Source of the DNA: Candidatus Gracilibacteria bacterium
GTDB lineage: Bacteria; Patescibacteriota; Gracilibacteria; BD1-5; UBA6164
Assembly (NCBI GenBank): GCA_010119145.1
Contig: JAACSU010000007.1
Span: 143,869-207,868, forward strand
Direction of reading: 5' to 3'
DNA: 64,000 bases
The position numbers and the translations under genes are program-made. Shown piece after piece: positions 51,914-62,025 of the stretch. The notes beneath the pieces were generated by a model, which searched no databases, was not told where the DNA came from, and saw nothing but the letters and a program-made list of their open reading frames with translations. Position 1 is the stretch's first letter; every line of letters starts with the position of its first letter.

Positions 51914-52876
51914 ATGTATTATCCTCTTCCATACTATACGAGATTTGCCCAAGTTTTTGGATACAACTCTTTTGTTGTGAAGTCTTGGTGGGAGCATAAA
52001 CGCTTTTCTAGTATTCAAGAAGCTAAGATTTTTTTTGAAGAAAACCAAGAAATCATAAAAGCGAAACCATTCATTAAATGGGTAGGAGGGAAGAGACAAC
52101 TTATAGCTCAGTTTCAAGATCTTTTTCCAACTGACTTTAATAACTATCACGAGCCATTCCTCTGAGGATGAGCTGTATTTTTTAATCTCCAGAAAAAACA
52201 AAGTTATCTCTCTGATCTTAATTGAGATCTCATAAATCTCTATCAAGTTATACAAAAACACCCTAAGAAACTCATTGCTTTTTTAGAATCAGAGGAAATT
52301 TCAAAAGATAGATTTTTAGAGATGAGACTCTGGGATAGAGAGGATAACTATGAAAAAAAATATTCAAATATAGAGAGAGCAGGACGATTTATGTACCTCA
52401 ACAGACTTGGATTCAATGGTCTCTATAGAGTAAATAGTAAGTGACAATTCAATGTTCCTTATGGAGCTCACAATAATCCAGATATTGTTCAGCGAGATAA
52501 TATTCTTGCAGCATCAAAGCTCCTGAATGAAACATGAGCTATTATTAAGCATCAGAGTTTTGAAAAAGTGGTTGAACAATCTGAGAAAGATGATTTCGTC
52601 TATCTCGATCCTCCTTATGATGTCCTTTCAGAGACTTCCAATTTTACGAGTTATATCAAAGAGGATTGTGGTACAGATCTTCAGTATAATCTAGCGCAAG
52701 TCTGTAAAGATTTAGATAAAAAATGAGTGAACTTCATGATGTCCAATCACGATACTCCACTTATCCGAGAGCTCTACAAGGATTTTACGATTCATATTGT
52801 GAAAGCTAAAAGGAGTGTGAATTCTAAAGGGACTGGTCGTGGGAAGGTTGATGAGGTTGTAGTTATTAATTATTAA
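51914..52876 (+). CDS. DNA adenine methylase, Dam/MboIIA type
   Basis: A 320-residue N6-adenine methyltransferase. An N-terminal extension of about 50 residues precedes motif I, FIKWVGGKRQL at 53-63, which binds SAM. Motif IV is DPPYD near 231-235, the catalytic loop. FLGGGAVF near 82-89 carries TGA glycines. The C-terminal target-recognition part includes YLNRLGFNGLYRVN near 156. An upstream TTG in frame at 51887 would add 9 residues. It opens the defence island and may modify the site cut by the endonuclease at 55545, although the second methylase at 56439 is closer. Confidence 0.9.
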
Positions 52877-52887
52877 TTATAAATTTT

Positions 52888-54606
52888 ATGAAAACTATAG
52901 AATTTTTTGCTGAGGCTAGAAGGTTTGAATGAATTATAAAGAATCATAAATTTTCTATTCCTGATTACCAAAGAGATTATTCTTGGCAAAAAAAACATGT
53001 TGAATCATTAATTACTGATTTAGAGTCTTCAAGAAAAAATAATATGAGTCATTTTATTTGATCTATTGTATTAGCAGGATGAAAAGATGATAAGGAAATT
53101 TTTGTCATTGATGGTCAACAAAGACTTATAACAATATCGTTATTAGTTGCATCATTTTATAAAATATGTAACGAACTGCCATTAAAGAATCCTGATTTAG
53201 AAGAAAGAAAAAATGAATTAAGGTCCTCATTTCATTATTATTTAACTAGTGAAGAAAAAGCAAAAAAGATAAATATTATTAACATTAGCAGAAATTCAAA
53301 TGAGCTTTATTCAAAATTAATAAATGGAGTCAAATATTCTAATGATAATTTAAGAGAAGAAGAAAAACTCTTTATTAAAAATTTTAAAATTATTTATGAT
53401 TCATTTAAAAAGAATCTTGATAAATATAAAGATGAAGAGTTAAAATTAGATTTTATTGCTGAGATGCTAGAAGTTATTGAAAATATTTCTATTATTCCGA
53501 TATATGTAAATAATGAGTATGACGCATACACAATATTTGAAGTTTTAAATGATAGAGGTCTAGATTTAAATATTTGAGATTTACTAAAAAATTTATTATT
53601 TAAAAAAACTTCTAGTGAAAATAAAGAGAAAATCAAAAAGCTATGGGATGAAATGATTATTGTATTAGAAGAGTGAAAAATTACGATTACTCAGTTTATA
53701 CGTCACTACTGGATTTCAAAAGTAAAGTTTGTTCGTGAGAAAGAATTATATGATGAACTTAAAGATAAAATTAAAAATTTAAGTGATAAAGATATATTGG
53801 ATTTTGTTACTGAATTAGTTAATTCTGCAAAAAATTATAAAAAGATATATGTTCCTCAATTAGATAATTTTTCTTGAATCTATAAAGGAAAGAATATTTT
53901 TACAGTATTGGAATATATTGATAAATTTAAAGTTAAACAATGTTACCCAATTATTTTAGTTTTATATAACAAATTTTTATCTTGAGATATTTCAGCAGAT
54001 AATTTTGAGAGATATTTATTTGAAATTGAGAAATTTAGTTTCATATATATAAAAACTGATCTTTCCCCATCAAAAATTGAATGATATTACTCAGAATATG
54101 CAATCAAAATTTCAAATGCAAATAAATGAGAAATTGATGAAATTTTTACTAACTTAATTCAAGAATTAAGTTCAGAATTAATATCTATTGATATAAGAAA
54201 ACTATTTGATTCATTAATATATGTAAAAGATGGAAATAATAAGTTATTAAACTACGTACTACAAAGATTAGAATTATGAAAAAATAAAGAGTTTAGTGTA
54301 AATGGAAATACAATTGAACATATATTTCCAAAATCTGATATAGAAAATTTTGAAAAACTTTTTTGAACAGATTTTGAAACAAGTCACTTTTTACTTAATT
54401 CAATGTGAAATCTAACTTTATTAACTTCAGATGATAATGAAAGCTTATGAAGTGAAAAAGATTTTATTAAGAAAAAAGAAATATATAAAGAGTCAAGAAT
54501 TCAATTAACTAGTTGATTGAATGAATTAAATTTCTTTTGATTAAAAGAATTAAAAGAAAGACATTTAAAATTATTTAATAGTTTTGAAAAAATATGGAAG
54601 ATTTAA
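52888..54606 (+). CDS. DUF262/DUF1524 protein (GmrSD-like, type IV restriction)
   Basis: A 572-residue fused protein. The N-terminal DUF262 (GmrS-like) domain has FSIPDYQRDYSW at residues 22-33 and VIDGQQRLITI at 73-83, the two diagnostic motifs of an NTP-driven ParB-like fold. The C-terminal DUF1524 (GmrD-like) domain has the His-Me/HNH nuclease motif NTIEHIFPKS near 474 and NLTLLTSDDN near 508. In GmrSD these domains target modified (e.g. glucosylated) phage DNA. Here it sits directly between a methylase and other nucleases. Glycines include many TGA. Confidence 0.9.
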
Positions 54607-54689
54607 ATCTTATTACTTTTTAATCCCTCACATCTTCTTTCACCCCAACAATCTCTATTTTCATTTTATAAAGATTAGCTAAAAATCTT

Positions 54690-55535
54690 ATGGATAAAAC
54701 ACTACAAATCACATTTTATAAAAGTGAAACGAACTGAATTAAAATTCTGGAATTTTCTAGATGAGAAATTATTGGTTTTTTTATTCCTAAACTTCTATTT
54801 AGTAATGAACTTTTGAAAAGCAATTATTTTGAAAATATTATTACAAATTCATGAGTTTATTTCTTATTGTGAGAAGAAATATATATAGGCCAAGCTTTGA
54901 ATATTTTTGAACGATTGAAAGGTCATATTAGAGAATGAAAAAAAGAATTTAAAGATATAATTTGTTTTACAACTAGTAATAATTCTTTTGATGAATGAGA
55001 CATAAATTATTTAGAAAAATCTATAATTTCGCAAGCAAAACAAAATAGTGATATGAGTTTGATGAATCTTAATATATGAAATAATACTAATATTAGAAAT
55101 TTCAGAAAGTCCGATTTAGACCAATATACAGATGAAATTAAATTCATACTTAATATACTTGGATCTAACTTCCTCGAAAAAACTAGAGAAAAGAAAATTT
55201 CTAATGATGATTTTTTTTATATTGATTCAAAAGAAACAAAATGAAAATTAATTCTTGATGAAAAATGATATATTGTTGTATCTGGTAGTTTTTGAAAAGA
55301 TAATCAAAAACCTTCAATGACTAAGAGTTATATAACACTTAAAAACGAATTAATAGAAAAGGGGATAATTCAAAAATTTGATTGAAAACTTATGTTTACA
55401 AAAGATTATATATTTACATCTGCATCTGCACCTGCTCAAATTTTGTTATGATACTCTGTTAGTGGTCCACAAAAATGGAAGTCAAAGGATTGAGTTACAC
55501 TATGAGATTATGAAAGAAGTAAATTTATTGATTAA
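54690..55535 (+). CDS. GIY-YIG nuclease with C-terminal DUF4357
   Basis: A 281-residue protein. A GIY-YIG fold lies near residues 53-150: GVY at 55-57, YIG at 65-67, then the arginine in NIFERLKGH near 75 and Glu in NYLEKSI near 111. From about 225 to 275 comes a DUF4357-type domain (SASAPAQILLGYSVSGPQKWK). That combination occurs in nuclease genes linked to restriction loci, often with unknown partners. It lies 83 bases after the GmrSD-like gene and 9 bases before the endonuclease gene, so it belongs to the island transcript. Confidence 0.85.
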
Positions 55536-55544
55536 AAAACAATT

Positions 55545-56168
55545 ATGCCAAATCAACTTTTTCTGTTAAAAAATAAGGATTTTATTCGTTGGTGTTATGA
55601 AGCAGCTACTGAAAAAAGTCTTATAAATGCTTCTAGCTGAAAAGTCCTAAAAGAGTTTGCAGATATAGAAAAATGACTGTGAAATATTTGGATATGAGCA
55701 GAGTGAGAACATAAACAATGGACAACTCGCTTATGTCAGGAGGCAGTCAGAGAAGTCTTGATCTCTTTATGATATAAGAATGTTAAAAATTCTCGAAAAC
55801 TTAAATCAACTGTTCGAAATAAATGATATGATCCAGATTTAGAAAGTGATGAAGCTGTTTGGGAAGTAAAAGGAAGATGATGGACTACTCCATGAACAGC
55901 TTGAGAAAAAATCTTAGGTACACCTATGAAATATTCTGAACTTCCTGAATTATATTGAAAACCTTTAAAAATTGTTTTAGTTTGATACCAAGAATATGAA
56001 GCAAAACATCATTTTGCTTGTTGAGATTTAGTTGATGAATTAGGTGGTAGAACGAGACAACTTTGAGAGATAATAGATTTTTATAAAAACAAAGGAATAG
56101 AGTATGTTGCTTTCACAGATCTATTAACAAGAGCATGATATCCATATGGTTGTTGGGAAAATAATTAA
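55545..56168 (+). CDS. PD-(D/E)XK restriction endonuclease, type II-like
   Basis: A 207-residue nuclease. The catalytic core reads YDPDLESDEAVWEVKGR, with Asp98 and then Glu107-Val-Lys109 forming the PD...ExK signature. GTAGEKILGTP follows near 117-127, which I know as a run in restriction enzymes of this size, and YQEYEAKHHF near 148. It belongs to a type II-like restriction-modification system, with the methylase at 56439 or 51914 as partner. The cleavage site cannot be read from sequence. Many glycines are TGA, so it cannot be made whole by standard-code bacteria. Confidence 0.85.
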
Positions 56169-56200
56169 TTTATAGATTTGTCCCTGAAAATGGACTCCTA

Positions 56201-56362
56201 GTGTTATTAGCAGGTATTTTAATATTTTCCTTAATTGGATTAATTAGTTTAACTAATAGAAATATGAAAAATCCTAAAACATATATTAAAAAGACACTTC
56301 TCTGCACAAAATTTCTTTGAGAATGATTGATAGTAAATGGTATATCTGCTAATTGGGGTTAA
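56201..56362 (+). CDS. tiny membrane protein, GTG start (53 aa)
   Basis: An open frame from GTG (LLAGILIFSLIGLISLT) over one hydrophobic helix to a basic, TGA-containing tail ending NWG. The only ATG in frame is after the helix, so GTG is required. I do not recognise it. It fills the gap between the endonuclease and the second methylase and might be an inhibitor, a membrane anchor or spurious. Confidence 0.4.
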
Positions 56363-56438
56363 GTTTATAAAATAATTTGTTATAAATTAATAATTGTATA
56401 TATTATGTATATAAAATATATACTTAAATAGATCTTAT

Positions 56439-57248
56439 ATGCCTAAAAAGAAACAACTCAAACTCCCACCAGAAGAATTCGATTGGGAATGCTCTACAGT
56501 CTGGAGTTTTCCAAGACGTGGAAACTGGATGACACATAATAGTAAATATCGTGGGAATTGGTCACCTGAAGTGGTGAGAAATCTGATACTGAGATATACA
56601 AATGAGTGAGAGAATATCCTTGATCCGATGATAGGTGGATGAACGACTGCAATTGAAGCAAAACTCCTAGGTAGAAACCTCATATGTTATGATATTAATC
56701 CAGAAGCGATAGCTCTGACAGAAAGTTTTCTTGATTTCGAAGATGTCTGACTTGATATGATAAATGCTTCTCTAGAAGAACACCATCTCAAGAAAAAAAA
56801 GTGGGGTAAGATAAAAGTAGTTCACAGAGATGCTACTGAAAAAAATGAAGAGCTCAAAGATGAGAGTCTAGATTTTATAATGATGCATCCTCCATACGCA
56901 GATATAATAAAATACAGCGATGGAATTGAATGAGATTTGTCCCATATTCATGATATTGATAAATTTTGTGATGAGATTGAAAAGGTAGCTCATGAAAGTT
57001 TTCGATTACTCAAACCTTGAAAATATTGTGCAGTTCTCATGGGAGATACAAGAAGAGAAAAGATGTATCAACCTATGGCTTTTAAAGTAATGGAGAGATT
57101 TTTAAAATCAGGTTTTGCTTTGAAAGAAGATATTATAAAAGTACAGCATAACTGCAAAGCAACAGGATTTTGGAAAAAGAGAAGTGAAGAATTTAATTTT
57201 CTACTTATCATGCACGAGCATCTATTTATATTTAAAAAACTAAAATAA
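56439..57248 (+). CDS. DNA methyltransferase (N4-cytosine or N6-adenine type)
   Basis: A 269-residue methylase. The order is: motif DPMIGGGTTAIEAKLLG at residues 62-78 (SAM-binding, several TGA glycines), the catalytic motif IV MMHPPYADI near 148-156, and a C-terminal region GDTRREKMYQPM near 203. Motif IV of the HPPY/SPPY kind is typical of N4-cytosine and beta-class amino-methylases. It ends the defence island and is the likely protective partner of the endonuclease at 55545. Confidence 0.88.
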
Positions 57249-57275
57249 AACTCCATCAGGAGCTTTTATTTTTTG
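57240..57275. terminator. bidirectional terminator between the methylase and the 57266 gene
   Basis: Stem AAAATAAAA plus TCC, loop ATCA, GGA plus TTTTATTTT, with a small mismatch; it overlaps the stops of both genes. Confidence 0.7.
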
Positions 57276-57676
57276 AATCGATTTATTATTTCCTCATGCT
57301 TATAAAATACTACATTTCTGAGAGTTTTATAAAAATCTAGTTCAGATGATGCTTGTACTTGCATATTCTCTAGATATCTATCAATTTGTCTGAGGAGAAA
57401 TTTGCATTCAAAGATATTACAACTCTGTAATTGAAACTCTATTCTGAGCATAAAATCTGAATTGGTTCAAAAGTGATTATTTTCTATGATATTTTGATAA
57501 ATTCCCTCAATGAGTTGAGAAATATATTGGTATCAAAGTTCATTGAGTCATAACAAACAGTAATCTATGGCATGTACAAAAGAATTCTTTGTTTGTATAA
57601 GTTTAGTATCCTTAGAATCTACTTGTTCTGATAATCTATCCTGTATTTTATGAAACTGAATAATTTTTCAAGACAT
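57266..57676 (-). CDS. unknown helical protein (136 aa)
   Basis: Family not recognised. Soluble and helical, Gln/Ile/Glu-rich, with four cysteines (near residues 40, 86, 91 and the C-terminal half). Glycines include TGA. It converges on the defence island and is bounded by terminators on both sides. Confidence 0.7.
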
Positions 57677-57748
57677 ATTTATACTATATTTTAATATTTT
57701 GTCTTAGTATACTATTTATTTTTGCTTCTGAGTCAAAAACTTTGGCAT

Positions 57749-57778
57749 AATAAAACCCCTCTGATGAGGGGTTTTATA
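57749..57778. terminator. terminator downstream of the fasciclin gene
   Basis: Stem TAAAACCCCTC with GAGGGGTTTTA and loop TGAT. On the minus strand it ends transcription of the fasciclin gene and may also stop transcripts from the other side. Confidence 0.8.
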
Positions 57779-57803
57779 TTTTATATACCTATTATTATAT
57801 GAA

Positions 57804-58919
57804 TTATTCAGCAGGCATAAGTACAGTGTCTATTACAAATGTTACTCCGTTAGAAGACATAACATCTTTTGTTTCAACCATAGCTTCACCGTTTACAGTG
57901 ATCATTCCGTTAGCATCAACGTTAAACATAAGTTTTTCACCATTTACTGTAGTGAGCTCAAGCCCATCAGTGATATCAGCAGAAGTATAAGAACCAGCAA
58001 CTACGTGATATGTAAGAATATCAGCAAGTTGAGCTTTATTTTCAGCCATAAGAAGTGTAGTAACCGTTCCGTCTGGAAGTTTTTCAAATGCAGCGTTTGT
58101 TGGAGCAAATACTGTAAATGGTCCTTCACCTTCAAGAGTCTCAACGAGTCCAGCAGCTTCAACAGCAGCAACGAGAGTTGTTACGTTGCTTGCATTCATA
58201 GCATTTTGAACTATGTTTTTACTTTCAACCATCATAGCACCACCAACCATTACACCATCTTCGTTATCCATCATTTCATCGTCATCCATCATTTTGTCAT
58301 CATCCATCATTGCTGAAAGATTGAACTCAGTGTATGATCGAGCTGCTGTTTCAAAAATCCATGATCTTTTTGCGTTAGCTCCAAGATCGATTTGAGAATC
58401 TATAAGACCTTCTGATTGAGCTTTAGAGCTATATCCAAGTCTCCAATCAGCGTTAGCGTCTCTTTCAATTCCTTTTACTTGCATGATCATTTTTAATGAT
58501 TCAGCTTCAGTAATGTTATCATCTGGTCTGAACATATCATTGTTTGCGATAAATCCAGCTTTTAAAGCTGCTTCAGCATATTTACATCCAAAGTCAGAAC
58601 TGTCTAAATCTGAGAATTCACCAGTACAAGAATCTGTAACAGTTTGTCCAGAAATATTCATAGCTACTTTAATCATTTCTCTTCGTGTAATTTCAGAACC
58701 TAACTTATACATTTCTGTATTAGAAGATTGATCTACAATTACATTTTGATTCGCGAGAAAATTAGCACTTACTACAGCTGCACTAGATGCAGATACGTTA
58801 GTAGTAGCAGATACATTAATAACACTGTCATTCAAAATTTCTTCTGCAGCATACGTAGATGCCATTGTTCCTGCAAATGGTACAAGTGCCATGAGAGCAA
58901 CTGCTTTTTTATAATTCAT
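57804..58919 (-). CDS. secreted SLH/fasciclin-domain surface protein, UGA-free
   Basis: A 371-residue exported protein. Residues 1-24 are a signal peptide (ends TYAAEE). An SLH-like region runs about 70-200 (LGSEITRREMIKVAM, then MFRPDDNITEAESLKMIM), the type that binds cell-wall polymer. An acidic Met/Asp linker follows (MMDDDKMMDDDEMMDN, about 206-222), then a fasciclin (FAS1) domain from about 240 to the end (GPFTVFAPTNAAFEKLP and the final FVIDTVLMPA). All 23 glycines are GGN and none UGA, in contrast to neighbours. It is probably an abundant cell-surface or adhesion protein. Confidence 0.9.
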   Translation of the reverse strand: MNYKKAVALMALVPFAGTMASTYAAEEILNDSVINVSATTNVSASSAAVVSANFLANQNVIVDQSSNTEMYKLGSEITRREMIKVAMNISGQTVTDSCTGEFSDLDSSDFGCKYAEAALKAGFIANNDMFRPDDNITEAESLKMIMQVKGIERDANADWRLGYSSKAQSEGLIDSQIDLGANAKRSWIFETAARSYTEFNLSAMMDDDKMMDDDEMMDNEDGVMVGGAMMVESKNIVQNAMNASNVTTLVAAVEAAGLVETLEGEGPFTVFAPTNAAFEKLPDGTVTTLLMAENKAQLADILTYHVVAGSYTSADITDGLELTTVNGEKLMFNVDANGMITVNGEAMVETKDVMSSNGVTFVIDTVLMPAE

Positions 58920-59066
58920 ATAATAGTTTTAGTAAATAAAAGCACACGAATTGTACAATACTTATGTAAGAGAGATGTAAGCTTTTGAGAGTTTAAGAGC
59001 AGCCTACTCTTGAACTTATTTATATTAACCTTATTATAGAGCGTGTAATAATTTCTAATAAAAAAT

Positions 59067-60431
59067 ATGACAACACTCAAATCAATAAATCCACACAACG
59101 GAGAAATACTTAAAACATTTGAAACATTTTCAGATGAAATAATAGAACAAAAAATACAACAAGCTCACACAACATTTCTCACTTGGAAGGATGTGAGTTT
59201 TGATGAAAAGAAAAAGCTGTATCATAATCTTGCAGGTGAAATAGAAAAAAATATAGAAGAACTCGCAACACTTCAAACCCTTGAAATGTGAATGGTATAT
59301 AGTCAGTCATTAGCAGGTCTAAAAAATACAGCCCACCTCGCAAGATGGTTTGCAGATAACGCGCAGACTCTTTTACAAGATGAATCTTTTGAAAGAGACG
59401 GAGAAGCAGGCAAATTTGTATATGATCCACTTGGAATCATATTTGGGATTGCTCCGTGGAATTTTCCATTTAATCAGGTACTCAGAGCAGCTATTCCAAA
59501 TACCATTGCTTGAAATACTACGGTGTATAAACATGCCTCAAATGTTCCTCAAGCCGGTGCAAGAATAGAGCAACTTTTCACTGATGCGTGATTTCCAGAA
59601 GGGGTTTATACGAATATGTTTATAGATTCGAGTAAAAGTGAACAAGTTATATCACATAAATATGTTCGAGGGGTTAATCTCACCTGAAGTGAAGGAGCAG
59701 GGAAATCTGTTTGAGCTCTTGCTTGAAAATATTTGAAGCCATCAGTTTTAGAACTTGGGTGAAATGACGCATTTATCGTCGCACATAACGACAGAATCAA
59801 AGAAATAGCAGAACAATGAATGAAAGCGAGAATTGCGAACAATTGAGAGAAATGTAACTCATCAAAGAGATTTATTGTGCTCGAAGAATATTATGATGAT
59901 TTTGTGAAATACGCAAAAGAAGCAATGAATAACTTCAAGGTTTGAGATCCAATGCTTGAGGCTACAGACCTAGGGCCTCTTGCTCGTCCTGATCTGAGAG
60001 ATGAAGTACACGAACAAGTTCAAAAGACTATAAAGCAATGAGCGAGACTCGTAATTGGTTGAAATAAAATTGAATGAGAAGGGAACTATTATGAAGCAAC
60101 AATTTTAGCCGATGTAAGCTCTGAAATGACTTCCTATAATGAAGAAGTATTCGGTCCTGTCGCGACTATTATAAAAGTAGCAGATATAGAAGAAGCTATT
60201 AAAGTAGCAAATGATTCTGACTTTTGATTATGCGGGTGTGTGTACTGAGATGATGAGGAAGAATTGAAATATGTAGCAACTCATGTACATACAGGAATGA
60301 TGTTTATCAACAAACCATCTGGATCAAGAGCAAGTCTCCCATTTTGAGGAGTAAAACACTCTGGATATGGAAAAGAGAATGGTCCAGATGGACTGAGAGC
60401 ATTTGTGAATAAAAAAGTAGTAATGTATTAA
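59067..60431 (+). CDS. aldehyde dehydrogenase (succinate-semialdehyde dehydrogenase-like)
   Basis: A 454-residue NAD(P)-dependent [19 protein letters not shown] near residues 128-142 has the Asn and Phe of the cofactor pocket, the general base Glu lies in VLELGGNDAF near 231, and the catalytic Cys in [10 protein letters not shown] near 265. The C-terminal GPVATIIKV near 365 and [15 protein letters not shown] near 427 are typical. Length and the motif set fit succinate-semialdehyde dehydrogenases, but other small aldehydes are possible. It forms a possible unit with the next gene (11 bases away). Confidence 0.9.
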
Positions 60432-60441
60432 ATATAAATCA

Positions 60442-61215
60442 ATGCTTGAAAATCTCTACCTTATCAACCTGTGAGCTTTTGTTGGCTGAATCATAATATT
60501 TTGAATTTCAGAATATTTCTTTCGCTATAGAATGCCAACTGATTCAACCGGAAGTAGATGGTGAGAAAATTTTTCCATGACAATTGTAAATACTCTCATC
60601 ATTAGGTTTTTATTTTTTGTAACTCCTATTTCAGTAGTACTCTATGCTGCTGATAATAATTTAGGTATATTCAATTATTTTGATATTCCAGAGTTTTTTG
60701 CTGGTATTTTCATGTTTTTACTGCTTGATATGATAATATTTCTGGAACATATTATGTTTCATAAGATTCCGTTTTTTTGGAAATTTCATAGTGTGCATCA
60801 TTCAGACCTCGATATGGATTTTACAACGGCACTGAGATTTCATTTTGGAGAAGCTATTTTTTCTTCTCTGACTAAGATACTCTTTATTATCACTTTTTGA
60901 CCTCCAGTATGGTCCGTGATAGCTTTTGAAGTGGTGCTCAATGTGTCTGCTATGTGGAATCATAGTAATATCAATCTCCCAAAAAAACTTGATAGGCTCG
61001 TATCTAAAATAATAGTGACTCCAAAATTTCACGAAGTACATCATTCTCAAGACCTCAGTGAAAGTATGTCAAATTATGGATTTTTTCTCTCTATTTGGGA
61101 TTATATGTATAAAACATATGTACCGCATCAACGAAAAATAGCGAAGTTAGGAATGAAAAATCAAAATAAAAGATACAATCTCAAAAAACTTTTACTTTTG
61201 AAAACAGATAAGTAA
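60442..61215 (+). CDS. fatty acid hydroxylase/sterol desaturase superfamily membrane protein
   Basis: A 257-residue protein with about four transmembrane helices. The His boxes of the diiron family are all present: EHIMFH near residue 109, HSVHHSDLD near 120 and HEVHHSQD near 198. Members add oxygen to lipids or carotenoids. It follows the aldehyde dehydrogenase and precedes an ABC ATPase, so a lipid-modifying role is plausible. Oxygen dependence would be unexpected in a strict fermenter. Confidence 0.85.
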
Positions 61216-61250
61216 TATTAGCTTCATAAATATAGCTTTATCACCAGTAT

Positions 61251-61976
61251 ATGCCAATTCTAGATGTAAAAAATATAACAAAAACACTCGCTAAAAAACA
61301 AGTTCTTCATGATGTGAGTTTCAGTGTCGAAGCTGGAGAAATATATGGATTTCTCGGGCCAAACGGAGCAGGGAAGACGACAACAATGAAATCGATTCTG
61401 GGGCTCATAGTACCCGAATCTGGATCTATACATATACTTTGAAGTGAAGGACTTTCCATAGAATCAAAAAAGAGGATTGGTTTTATGCCAGAAAATACCT
61501 ATCTCTATAAACATCTTACTGGAAGAGAATTTTTACATTTCAATGGTTCTTTTTTTTATAATAAAGGAAAAGATCTTGATGACAAAGTTGAAGCACTATT
61601 ACAACGAGTTGGTTTAGGTGAAGCTTGAGATGCATACCTAAAGAGTTATTCAAAAGGGATGTTACAAAGAGTTGGGCTCGCTCAATCTATTATAAATAAC
61701 CCAGAGTTATTATTTCTCGATGAACCGATGAGTGGACTTGATCCTATTGGACGAAAAATGGTAAAAGATCTTTTGGTTGAACTGAGAGACGCTGGAACTA
61801 CTATATTTTTTAATACTCACATACTTGCCGATGTAGAGAGTATCTGTGATAGAGTGAGTATCATAAATAAATGATATATTATTATTGAAGGTCAAAAAGT
61901 GAGTGAACTGAAATGAAAACTCGAAGACTTTTTTATAGAAAAAGTAATCGAACATAACGAAGTTCTCAAAAAATAA
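61251..61976 (+). CDS. ABC transporter ATP-binding protein (ABC-2 exporter type)
   Basis: A 241-residue ATPase: Walker [11 protein letters not shown] near residues 37-46, Q-loop region FMPENTYLY near 82, signature [13 protein letters not shown] near 132, Walker [16 protein letters not shown] near 150 and the switch histidine in NTHILAD near 187. No permease follows; the next plus-strand gene is 2 kb away, so its partner must be encoded elsewhere. It ends in a clear terminator. Confidence 0.9.
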
Positions 61977-61984
61977 TTATTCAC

Positions 61985-62020
61985 AAAAAAAAAGAGCATT
62001 CTCTGAATGCTCTTTTTTTT
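61985..62020. terminator. bidirectional terminator between the ABC ATPase and ftsA
   Basis: A stem of about 16 bp (AAAAAAAAAGAGCATT with AATGCTCTTTTTTTTT) around CTCTG. The ftsA stop is just beyond it (62026-62028). Confidence 0.85.
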
Positions 62021-62025
62021 TGTAT

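Noticed and set aside
51914-52876. TTG start at 51887 for the Dam-like methylase
   Set aside because: The ATG at 51914 has the same context as other starts in the window, and the extra residues add nothing recognisable.
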